Assembly (NCBI GenBank): GCA_963665195.1 | Contig: OY762070.1 | Location: 2,852,001 to 2,916,000, forward strand | Source: VXYL01 sp963665195 | Lineage (GTDB): Bacteria; Pseudomonadota; Gammaproteobacteria; Pseudomonadales; Azotimanducaceae | Length of the DNA: 64,000 bases | Direction: 5' to 3' | Shown: positions 15,800-27,700 of the stretch, one piece after another | How positions within the stretch are numbered: the stretch's first letter is position 1 | How the letters are laid out: every line of letters starts with the position of its first letter | Program-made: the position numbers and the translations under genes | The notes under the pieces: model-generated | The model's database searches: none | What the model saw: only the letters and a program-made list of their open reading frames with translations | What the model was told of the DNA's origin: nothing

Positions 15800-18700
15800 T
15801 CAAGCCCCCGCCGCGTCGCGGATCGCCCGCTGCAGCGGCCCCAGCTCGCGCACCCAGGGGGCGATGCCCGGCAGGCGCGCCGCAAGGTCGGCGGCGGCGC
15901 GGCGGGCTTCGTCGCGGTCGGCGTGGACGCCGAGAATCAGCACGTGCAGCGCCCGGCCGTCGCTGTCGATGGCGACCCGGAGCGCGTCCTGCAGACCGTG
16001 CTTCGCCACGTAGCGGTCGAGCTCCGCCACCGTGCGCATCGCCATGAGCTGCACGGCGTAGTGGGTTTCGGGCAACTCGAGCAGGCGGTCGCGATCCGCA
16101 ACGGCCAAGCGCGCTGGCGTCGGCGGGGCCGCTTGCGCCAGCGGCGGCTTGGCGATGGCGGGCGGCGCCGACGGGCGTCGTTCCGTCGCCGCGTCGGGCG
16201 CCTGATGGGCGCGTCCCGCCGGCGACCCCCGGGGCCGCAGGGAGAAGCGCAACAGGACATTGCCGCCGCCCTCGCCGCCGAGCCGCTGCTCCATGCCGAA
16301 CGCGGCCTGCAGGGATACGTCGTGCTTGGACTGCTTCGCCAGCGTCCGGTAGGCCAAGCCCATGCCGAGCATGTTCCCGCTCGCGCCGCTGCCGTGCAGC
16401 AGCATCGGCCTGACGAGACCGCGCGTACGCGGCCACCGTACCGCGTAGCCGAGTTCGCCCTCGACGGACAGCCGCGTCGGCATCGTCGCGAGCGCGCCGC
16501 CGCCGTTGCCGCCGTAGGGCAGGTCGCCCGCCATGCCGAGGGCGCCCGCCTGAAGGTCGCCGCCGAGCAGGGCGCCGCCCATGGGCTCGCCCCAGACGGG
16601 CGACAGCGCTGCCGTCCAGCCGGTGCCGTCGTCCCGGGACTTCAGTTCGAGCCGCGCCATCGCGCCGTACTCGTCGTAATCGTCCGCGGTCAGCCAGCGG
16701 CCGCGCACCTCGAAGTCCAGCCGCGGCCCCTGGTGGCGGATTCCCGCCGCCAGCTCGACGCCCATGCCGGTGCGGCCGTCGCCGCCGTCGTGGCGCCCGC
16801 CCACCTGCAGATAGGGCGCCAGGCCGCTCGCGGGGATCGAGGCCTCCAGGGCGAGCCGCGCCTGTCGCACGTCGGCGGCAAGGCCCTGGCCCAGTTCGTC
16901 GCCGGCCGCCGTGGCCAGGGTCAGGAAGCCGGCGCTGCCGACCGCCGCGAACGCGAGGCCGCCCCGCTCGAACAGCCCGCGACGCAGGCCGAACGCCGCC
17001 ATCGCCATGTCGAGGTCGGCACTGCTGCCATCGCCCGCCAGCGAGCGCCCGGCGATGTCCGCCTCGCCGCGGCCGAAGCCGCCGATGGCCCACACCTCCA
17101 AGCCGCTCGCGAAGGTGCCGCGCACGTAGGGGTGCAGGGCCGTAAGCGACGTGTCGAGGGCGCCCGTCGTCAAGTCGGCGGTGGAGTAGTTCGCTTTGCC
17201 GCTGCCGCGCGCCACCGCCGCGCCGACCAGCCAGCTCGCGCCGAAGGCGCGGTCCGCGCCGAGGTAGAACGTGCGCAGTTCGCCGTCGTGGCGACCCGCG
17301 TCGACGGCACCGTTGAAGCTCTGCAAGTCGCCGGCGCCCCAGACGGTCCACCGCGCGGGACGGTCGGGCGCCGCGCCGAGGCCCATTGCGAAGGAGCGGC
17401 CCAGCACCAGGCTGTCCCAGCGCCAGTCCAGCAGGTCGGCGCCGAGGCCGGGCGCGCCGCCGAGACCGCCCATCATCGAACCATCCATCCCGGCGCGGCC
17501 CCGCAGCGGCGCGGACATCCCGGCGCGGCCCCACGCCGAGCCGTCCATCATCGAGGCGCCGGCGCCAACGTCGGCCCACGGCGAGCCGTTCGCTTCCGGG
17601 TCGCCCCGGGTCGGGCCTTGCATTCCGCCAGCGCCCCAGGTCCAGGCCACCGGCGCGCTCGCGCTCCCGAAGGCGTGGGACCCGGACGTCCCGCCGCGCG
17701 GCGCATGGGCTGCCAAGGTCCGGCCGAGCCAGCCGAGCACGGCGCTCGAGCAGTCCTGCCCGCCCGCGCCGCAGGGAGGCGAGGTCGCCGCGCCGCCCTT
17801 GAACCGCTCGCCGATGACGGTGGCGGCGCTCGTCAGCATCGCGCGACCCTGCGCCGCCAGCGCATCGTTCAGCACCGCTTCGTCCGCCACCGATGCCGTC
17901 ACCTCGATGGTGAAGGCCAGCGTCGCCACGTCCGGTTCCAGCGGGTCGGAGTCGACCACGGCGTACTCGTACGTCCGCGCGCCGCCAACCGCCGTCGGCG
18001 TACCTGAGAGCACGCGGGTGGTCGCGTCGAAGTCCAGGCCGGCCGGCAGCGCCGGCGACAGCGAGTAGGTCAGCGCGCCGTTGCCGCCGGCGGCATCCGG
18101 CAGCACCAGCGGCACCATCGCCTGGCCGCGCCGCAGGCTGAGGCTCGGGATCCGCTGGTCGCCGAAGCTCGGCGCCGCGTCGGCCACCACCGCGATCACG
18201 AACCGCAGCGTCGCGCTGTCCGGATCGTTGCCGTCCGCGTCCGTGGCGGCGTAGGCGAAGGTCGCCGCCGCGAACGGCTCCATCGGCGTGCCACTCAGCG
18301 TCCGCGCCGCCGGGTCGAAGGCGAGGCCGGCCGGCAGCGCGGGCGCGAGCGAGTAGGTCAGCGCGCCGTCGCCGCCGCTCGCCTCCGGCAGCGTCAGCGT
18401 GTCGATCGGGAAGCGCTGCGTGAACGTCTGATCGGCGATGGCCGCGCCCTCGGCGAAGGTCGGCTTCCGGTCCGGGGCCACGGCGAGCGCGAAGTTCAGG
18501 CTGGCGCTGTCGGGGTCGTGGGCGTCGGCGTCCGTCGCCGTGTACGTGTACCGGACCGCTTCCGCCGCTTGGGCGGGGGTGCCGGCGAGCGTCCGCGTCG
18601 CGGGGTCGAAGGTCAGGCCCGGCGGCAGCGCGGGCGTCAGAGCGTAGGTCAGCGCGCCGTCGCCGCCGCTCGCCTCCGGCAGCGCCAGCGGCGCGACCGG

Positions 18701-21700
18701 CGCGTTCTGCGCGAGCCTCAGGTCCGCGATGGCCGCGCCGTCGGCGAAGCTCGGCTTCTGGTCCGGGTCCACCGCGAGGGTGAAGTTCAGGCTGGCGCTG
18801 TCGGGGTCGTGGGCGTCGGCGTCCGTCGCCGTGTACGTGTACCGGACCGCTTCCGCCGCTTGGGCGGGGGTGCCGGCGAGCGTCCGCGTCGCCGGGTCGA
18901 AGGTCAGGCCCGGCGGCAGCGCGGGCGTCAGAGCGTAGGTCAGCGCGCCGTCGCCGCCGCTCGCCTCCGGCAGCGCCAGCGGCGCGACCGGGGCGTTCTG
19001 CGTGAGCCTCAGGTCCGCGATGGCCGCGCCGGCGGCGAAGGTCGGCTTCAGGTCCGGGGCCACGGCGAGGGTGAACGTCAGACTGGCGCTGTCGGGGTCG
19101 TTGGCGTCGGCGTCCGTCGCCGTGTACCTGTACGGGGCAGCTTCCGCCGCTTGGGCGGGCGTTCCGGCGAGCGTGCGCGTCGCCGGGTCGAAGGTCAGGC
19201 CCGGCGGCAGCGCGGGCGTCAGAGCGTAGGTCAGCGCGCCGTCGCCGCCGCTCGCCTCCGGCAGCGCCAGCGGCGCGACCGGGGCGTTCTGCGTGAGCCT
19301 CAGGTCCGCGATGGCCGCGCCGGCGGCGAAGGTCGGCTTCAGGTCCGCGTCCACCGCGAGCGTGAAGTTCAGGCTGGCGCTGTCGGGGTCGTTGGCGTCG
19401 GAGTCGGTGGCGGTGTACGTGTACGGGGCAGCTTCCGCCGCTTGGGCTGGCGTCCCGGCGAACGTCCGCGTCGCGGGGTCGAAGGTCAGGCCCGGCGGCA
19501 GCGCGGGCGTCAGAGCGTAGGTCAGCGTTCCGTCGCCGCCGCTCGCTTCCGGCAGCGCCAGCGGCGCAACCGGGGCGTTCTGCGTGAGCGTCAGGTCCGC
19601 GATGGCCGCGCCCGCGGCGAAGCTCGGCTTCAGGTCGGGGGCCACGGCGAGCGTGAAGTTCAGGCTGGCGCTGTCGGGGTCGTTGGCGTCGGCGTCCGTT
19701 GCCGTGTACGTGTACCGCGCCGCTTCCGCGGGCTCGACTGGCGTGCCGGCGAGCGTGCGCGTCGCCGGGTCGAAGGTCAGGCCCGGCGGCAGCGCGGGCG
19801 TCAGAGCGTAGGTCAGCGCGCCGTCGCCGCCGCTCGCTTCCGGCAGCGCCAGCGGCGCGACCGGGGCGTTCTGCGTGAGCCTCAGGTCGGCGATGGCCGC
19901 GCCGGCGGCGAAGGTCGGCTTCAGGTCCGCGTCCACCGCGAGCGTGAAGTTCAGGCTGGCGCTGTCGGGGTCGTTGGCGTCGGAGTCCGTCGCCGTGTAC
20001 CTGTACCGGACTGCCTCGGACGCCTCGGCAGGGGTGCCGCTGAGCGTGCGCGTCGCGGGGTCGAAGGTCAGGCCCGGCGGCAGCGCGGGCGTCAGAGCGT
20101 AGGTCAGCGCGCCGTCGCCGCCGCTCGCCTCCGGCAGCGCGAGCGGCGCCACTGGCGCGTTCTGCGCGAGCGTCAGGTCCGCGATGGCCGCGCCGTCGGC
20201 GAAGGCCGGCTTCAGGTCCGCGTCCACCGCCAGCGTGAAGTTCAGGCTGGCGCTGTCGGGGTCGTGGGCATCGGCGTCCGTCGCGGTGTACGTGTACCGA
20301 ACCGCCTCCGACGCCTCGGTGGGCGTTCCGGCGAGCGTGCGCGTCGCGGGGTCGAAGGTCAGGCCCGGCGGCAGCGCGGGCGTCAGAGCGTAGGTCAGCG
20401 CGCCGTCGCCGCCGCTCGCCTCCGGCAGCGCGAGCGGCGCCACTGGCGCGTTCTGCGCGAGCGTCAGGTCGGCGATGGCCGCGCCGTCGGCGAAGGCCGG
20501 CCTCAGGTCCGGGTCCACCGCCAGCGTGAAGTCCAGGCTGGCGCTGTCAGGGTCGCTGGCGTCTGAGTCCGTCGCCGTGTACGTGTACCGAACCGCCTCC
20601 GACGCCTCGGCGGGGGTGCCGCGGAGGGTACGCGTCGCCGGGTCGAACGTCAGGCCCGCGGGCAGCGCCGGCGTCAGAGCGTAGGTCAGCGGGCCGTCGC
20701 CGCCGCTCGCCTCCGGCAGCGTCAGCGGCGCGACCGGGGCGTTCTGCGTGAACGTCAGGGCCGGCGTGGACCCGTCGCCGTCGCCGATGGAGGCATCGCC
20801 GAAGGTCGGCGCGAGGTCTTCCGCGACCGCGAGCTCGAACGTCAGGGTCGCGGCATCGCCATCCGCGTCGGTGACCGTGTAATCGTAGGTCGCCGCCTCG
20901 CTCGGCTCGGTCGGCGCGCCGCTCAGGGTGCGGGTCGCCGCGTCGAAAGCTAGGCCCGGCGGCAGTTCCGGTGCCACGGCGTAGGTCAGCGTTCCGTCGC
21001 CGCCGCGCGCCTCCGGCAGCACATGCGGTTCCATCGCGGCGTTCTGCACGAGCGCGAGGCCGGCGATCGCGGCGCCCGGAGGGAACGCCGGCGCGCTGTT
21101 CGCCGCCGCCACCGACATGACGAACGTCAGGCTGGCGCGGTTGCCGGCGCCGTCCACGACCGCATAGGCGTACTCGATCCCCGCCGAGACCTCCGTCGGC
21201 GCGCCGGCCAGCGTCCGCGTCGCCGCGTCGAACGTCAGGCCCGCCGGCGGCGCGGGGGAGAGCGCGTAGGTCAGCGCGCCGTTGCCGCCCGTCGCGGCGG
21301 GCAGCACATGCGGCTCGATCGCCACGTCCTGCGTGAACGCCATGTCGTCGATGGCGTCGTTCGCCCCGAAGCTCGGCTCGCTCGCAACCGCGAGCGAGAA
21401 GGTCAGGCTCGCGCTGTCCGGGTCCGTCGCGTCGGCATCCGTGGCCGTGTAGGTGTACGTCGCCGCGGCGCTCACTCGGGTCGGCGTGCCGCTCAGAAGC
21501 CGCGTCGCGGGGTCGAAGCCGAGGCCGGCAGGCAGCGCCGGGGCGAGCGTGTAGGTCAGCGTCCCGTCGCCGCCCGTCGCCTCCGGCAGGACGGATTCTT
21601 CGATGGCCGCGTTCAGCATGTAGGTCCGGTCGGCGATGGCGGCGCCAGCGGCGAAGCTCGGCGTCTGGTCGACGACATCGCGAGTGGGGCCCGCCGCGTC

Positions 21701-24700
21701 CGAGGCGTCCGAGGCGGGGCCGTTGCCGGCGGCATTCACCGCGCGCACCTTGAACTGGTAGCTCGTGCCGTCCGTCAGCCCGGTCACCGTATGCGTCAGC
21801 GAGGTCGAGGTGCTGGACATGTCCGTCCAAGCGGCCTCGAAGTCGCCGGTGCCTTCCTTCTTGACGTATTGCCACTTGCTCAGCGCGCCGGTGCCGGTCA
21901 CGGACGCGGTCACGGTCAGCCGGCCGCTGCCCGCGCCGGAGGCCGCCGCCGGCTTGGTCGGCTTGCCGGGCTTGGTCAGGTACGCGCCCGCCGTTGCCAG
22001 CAGGTTCGCCGTGGTGCAGCCGGCGTCGCTGTAGGCCCTGTAGACGTAGGAGGTGTTCGCCGACAGGCCCGCGAGGTCCGCGCTCCCGCCGGACACCGCC
22101 GACGAGCAGGAGGCGTCGGGCGCCCCATTCGCCCGGTAGTGCCAGGCGCCGCTCCAGCTGCCGATGGAGAGGGTCGCCTTCGCGGCGTCGCTGGCGTGCG
22201 CCGTCGCCGCCAGCGTCACCGTCACCGGCTGCGCCGCGTCCGAGGCGTCGGACGCGGCGCCCTCGCCCGTGGCGTTCACCGCCCGCACCTTGAACTGGTA
22301 GTTCGTGCCGCCGGTCAGCCCGGTCACCGTGTGCGTCAGCGAAGTCGAGGTGGATGCGATGTCGGTCCAAGACCCGAAGTTGCCGTTGCCGGCCTTGCGC
22401 TGGTATTGCCACTTGCTCAGCGCGCCGCTGCCCGCGACCGAGGACGCCAGGGTCAGCTTGCCGCTGCCCGCGCCGGGGCTGGCCGTCGGCTTGGCCGGTT
22501 TGCCGGGCTTGGTGAGGAACGCCGACGCGCTCGCGAGTTCGGTCCCGCAACTGCTGTCGCTGTAGGCCGTGTAGGTGTAGCTGGTGTTGCCAGACAGGCC
22601 CGTGAGGTCAACGCTGGTCGTGCTCACGGCGCTGGACGAGCAGGACGCATGCGGCGCGGCATCGGCCTTGTAGTGCCAGTTGCCGGTGTGGTTGCCGATG
22701 GTGAGGGTCGCGGTGGTGGCCTCCACGCTGCCGGCGGTGAGCGTCTCGTCCGCAGGTGCCACCGCGGTCGAGGCATCGGAGTCCGCGCCGTTGCCGGTGG
22801 CGTTCACCGCGCGCACCTTGTACTGGTAGCTGGTGCCGTCGGTGAGGCCGGTGATGTCGTGGTTCAGCGAGGTCGCGGTGGACGTGATGTCGGTCCAGTC
22901 CGCATCGAAGTTGCCGGTGCCCTCCTTCTGCTTGTACTGCCACTTGGTGAGCGTGCCGCTGCCCGCGACCGACGCCGTCAGCGTCAGCGTGCCGCTGCCG
23001 CCACCGGACGCCGCCACCGGCTTCGTCGGCTTGCCCGGCTTGGTCAGGAACGCGGACGCGCTCGCGAGTTCGGTCCCGCAACCGCTGTCGCTGTAGGCCG
23101 TGTAGGTGTAGCTGGTGTTGCCCGACAGGCCGGTGAGGTCCTTCGTCGTGCCGGTCACCGCGCTGGACGAGCAGGACGCGTGCGGCGCGGCGTTGGCCTT
23201 GTAGTACCAGTTGCCGGTGTGGTTGCCGATGGTGAGGGTCGCGGTGGCGACCTCCACGCCGCTGGCGTTCAGCGTCTCGTCCGCCGGCGCAATCGCGGTG
23301 GAGGCGTCGGAGTCCGCGCCGGTGCCGGTCGCGTTCACGGCGCGCACTTTGAACTGATAGGACGTGCCGTCGGTGAGATTGGCGACCGTGTGGTTCAGGG
23401 ACGTCGAGGTCGAGGAAACGTCGGCCCAGGTGGTCTCGAAGTTGCTGCTCCCTTCCTTCTTCACGATCTCCCAGCCGGTCAGCGTGCCGCTGCCGGTCAC
23501 GGAGGCGGTCACGGTCAGCTTGCCGCTGCCGGTGCCCGACGCCGCCACCGGTTTGGTCGGCTTGCCCGGCTTGGTCAGCAGGGTCTCGGTCGCCACTTCA
23601 GTGTTGCAGCCGCTGTCGCTGTAGGCCTTGTACGTGTAGTCCGTGTTCGTGGAAAGGTTCGTGAGATCGACGCTGGTCGTCGTCACCGCGTTGGTCGAGC
23701 AGCTGCCGCCGGTAGGCACCGTGTACCGGTAGTACCAGTCGCCGGTCCAGTTGCCGATCGTCAGCGTAGCGGAATTGTGCGTGACGCTGCTGGCGGTCAG
23801 CGTCTCGTCCGCCGGCGCTGCCGCGGTCGAGGCGTCGGAGTCCGCTCCGTTGCCGGTGGCGTTCACCGCACGCACCTTGTACTGGTAGCTGGTGCCGTCG
23901 GTGAGGCCGGTGATGTCGTGGTTGAGCGACTTCGCGGTGGAGGCGATGTTCGTCCAGTTCGCATCGAAATTGCCGGTGCCTTCCTTCTGCTTGTACTGCC
24001 ACTTGGTGAGCGTCGCGCTGCCCGCGACCGACGCCGTCAGCGTCAGCGTGCCGCTGCCTCCCCCGGACGCCGCCACCGGCCTCGTCGGCTTGCCCGGCTT
24101 GGTCAGGAACGCCGACGCGGTCGCGAGTTCGGTCCCGCAGCCGCTGTCGCTGTAGGCCGTGTAGGTGTAGCTGGTGTTGCCCGACAGGCCGGTGAGGTCC
24201 TTCGTCGTCCCGCTCACCGCGCTGGACGAGCAGGACGCGTGCGGCGCGGCGTTGGCCTTGTAGTACCAGTCGCCGCTGTGGTTGCCGATGGTGAGGGTCG
24301 CGGTGGCGGCCTCCACGCTGCTCGCGGTCAGCGTCTCGTCCGCCGGCGCCGCCGCGGTGGAGGCGTCGGAGTCGGCGCCCGTGCCAGTGCCATTCACCGC
24401 GCGCACCTTGAACTGGTAGCTGGTGCCGTCGGTGAGGCCGGTGACCGTGTGCGTCAACGAGGTCGAGGTCTCGGTGATGTCGGTCCAGGTGGTCTCGAAG
24501 CTGTTGCTGCCTTCCTTCTTGACGTACTGCCACTTGCTCAGGGTGCCGGCGCCGGTCACCGAGGCCGTGACGGTCAGCTTGCCGCTGCCGGCGCCCGCCG
24601 CGGCCGCGGGCTTCGTCGGCTTGCCCGGCTTGGTCAGGAAACTCTCGCTCGCCAGCTCGGTCGAGCAGGTGCTGTCGCTGTACGCCTTGTAGGTGTAGTC

Positions 24701-27700
24701 GGTGTTGGTGGAGAGGCTGGAGAGGGACTCCGTCGCCGTCGTGCCCTTGGACTTGCATGTGGTGTCCGCCGGGGTCGTGCGCTTCAGCCACCAGCTCCCC
24801 GGGTGGTGCCCGATGGTCAGCGTCGCCGAGTTGTGCGTGACGCTGCTCGCGGTCAGCGTCTCGTCCGCCGGCGCCGCCGCGGTGGAGGCGTCGGAGTCGG
24901 CGCCGGTGCCGGTGGCGTTCACCGCGCGCACCTTGAACTGGTAGCTGGTGCCGTCGGTGAGGCCGCTCACCGTGTGGCTCAGCGAGGTCGAGGTCTCGGT
25001 GATGTCGGTCCAAGTGGTCTCGAAGTTGCTGCTGCCTTCCTTCTTGACGTACTGCCACTTGCTCAGGGTGCCGCCGCCGGTCACCGAGGCCGTCACGGTC
25101 AGCTTGCCGCTGCCGGCGCCCGCCGCGGCCACCGGCTTCGTCGGCTTGCCCGGCTTGGTCAGGAACGCCGAAGCGCTCGCCAGTTCGGTCCCGCAGCCGC
25201 TGTCGCTGTAGGCCTTGTAGGTGTAGGAGGTGTTCGCGGACAGGTTCGCGAGATCGACGCTGGTCGTCGTCACCGCGTTGGTCGAGCAGGTGCCGCCGGT
25301 CGGGGACGTGTACTGGTAGTACCAGTCGCCCGTCCAGTTGCCGATGGCGAGGGTCGCGGTGGCGGCCTCCACGCTGCTGGCGGTGAGCGTCTCGTCCGCC
25401 GGCGCCGCCGCGGTGGAGGCGTCGGAGTCGGCGCTGTTGCCCGTGGCGTTCGCCGCCCGCACCTTGAACTGGTAGCTGGTGCCGTCGGTGAGGCCGGTGA
25501 CCGTGTGACTGAGGGACGTCGAGGTCTCGGAGATGTCGGTCCAGTCCGCGTCGAAGTTGCCGGTTCCCTCCTTCTGCTTGTACTGCCACCCCGTCAGCGT
25601 GCCGCTGCCGGTCACCGTCGCCGTGACGGTCAGCTTGCCGCTGCCGGCGCCCGCCGCTGCCGCAGGCTTCGTCGGCTTACCCGGCTTGGTCAGCAGCGTC
25701 TCGGCAGCCAGTTCCGTCGAGCAGCTGCTGTCGCTGTACGCCTTGTAGGTGTAGTTCGTGTTGCTGGAGAGGCTCGTCAGGCTCTCCGTCGCCGTCGTGC
25801 CCTTGGACTTGCAGGTGGTGTCCGCCGGAGTCGTGCGCTTCAGCCACCAGTTGCCCGGGTGGTTGCCGATGGTCAGCGTCGCCGAGTTGTGCGTGACGCT
25901 GCTCGCGGTCAGCGTCTTGTCCGCCGGCGCCGTCGCATCGGAGGCGTCGGAGTCGGCGCCGTTGCCGGTGGCGTTCACCGCCCGCACCTTGAACTGGTAG
26001 TTGGTGCCGTCGGTGAGGCCGCTCACCGTGTGGCTCAGCGAGATCGAGGTCTCGGTGATGTCGGTCCAGGTGGTCTCGAAGTTGCTGCTGCCTTCCTTCT
26101 TGACGTACTGCCACTTGGTCAGCGTGCCGCCGCCGGTCACCGAGGCCGTGACGGTCAGCTTGCCGCTGCCGGCGCCCGCCGCCGCCACTGGCTTCGTCGG
26201 CTTGCCCGGCTTGGTCAGCAAGCTCTCGCTCGTCAGCTCGGCCGAACAGGCGCTGTCGCTGTACGCCTTGTAGGTGTAGTCGGTGTTGCTGGAGAGGCTG
26301 GACAAGGACTCGGTCGCCGTCGTGCCCTTGGACTTGCAGGTGGTGTCCGCCGGGGTCGTGCGCTTCAGCCACCAGTTGCCGCTGCGGTTGCTGATTGTCA
26401 GCGTTGCCGAGTTGTGCGTGACGCTGCTCGCGGTCAGGCCCACGGTGGAGAACGCCGCGTCCGCGATCTTGGTCGAACTGTCGCAGCCAGTCGCGCTGTA
26501 CGCCGCCCAGGCGTAGCTCGAGTTCGCGGTCAGGCCGCTCAGGCTCGCCGTGGCGATGCTGGCCGCGACCGGCGTGCAGGTCGCCGTGCCCGGGCCGGAC
26601 GTCTTCTTGTGCCACCACGCCGCCACCCAGTTCGACAGGGTCAGCGTCGCCGTGCTCCCCGTCACGGCACTGGCGTCCAGAGACGTCGTCGTCGACGCGG
26701 TGGTGAAGGCCGTGTCGGCCAGCTTGTCCGAGCTGTTGCAGTTCTCCGCACTGTACGCCTCCCAGGCGTAGCTCGAGTTCGCCGTCAGGCCGGACAGCCT
26801 CAACTTGGTCGTGCCAGCGACGTGCGCAGGGGCCGACGCGCAGCTGGCCGTGCCCGGCCCCGCCGTCTTCTTGTGCCACCACGCCGCATGCCAGCCTTCC
26901 AACGTCACCGTCGTCGCGCTCCACGTCACCGCAGTCGGGATCATGCTCGGAGTTTGGAATTGCGCGTAGTACCGGGTCAGCTCGGTGGTGCAGGTGTTGT
27001 TGCTGTACGCCGTATAGCGGTAACGCGTGCCGCCGGTCAGGCCGGTCAGGCTTGCCGTGTCGGCGCTGGAGGCGACTTCGTGGCAGGTGTTGTCGCCGCT
27101 CGGCAGCGTGCGCTTGTACCACCAAGGCCCCGTGTGGCTTGAGAGCAAGCGCAGAGTCGCCGTGGTCTCCGTCACCCGATCCGACGACAGACCGTCCGTG
27201 CCACCCACCCACGGCAGAGTGGTGAGGTCCACGTCCGCGATCTTGTTGGCGCTGGCGCAGCTGGAGGCGCTGTACGCCGTCCATGTGTAGCTCGTGTTCG
27301 CGGCCAAGGTGGGCAGATTCGCCGTCGCGGTGTTGGCCGCGACCGAGGCGCAACTGGTCGTGCCCGGCCCCGAGGTCTTGTTGTGCCACCAGGCGGCCGT
27401 CCAGTTGGACAGGTTCAGCGTCGCCCCGGTCTGCGTCACCGAGGTCGCGGTCAGGCCAACCGTGGAGAACTCCGCGTCCGTAGAGGCCGTCGTCAGCTCG
27501 GTGGTGCAGGTGCTGTTGCTGTACGCCTTGTAGGTGTGGTCCGTGCCGCCGGTGAGGCCGGATAGGCTCGCGGTCGCGGTGTTGGCTGCCACCGAGGTGC
27601 AGGAGGCATTCGTCTGGCTACCCTTGTACCACCACGCGGTCGTGTGGCCGGCGATGGTCAGCGTGGCCGTGCTCTCCTCCACCGCGCTCGCGGCCAGCGA

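Noticed and set aside
21023..27142. Very long open frame (over 2,000 codons) on the plus strand opposite the giant gene
   Set aside because: It is the antisense of the GC-rich repeat coding sequence; it is Arg/Gly/Val-rich with repeated low-complexity blocks and no start signal. Similar plus-strand frames at 18518-20566 and 28367-31711 are rejected for the same reason.
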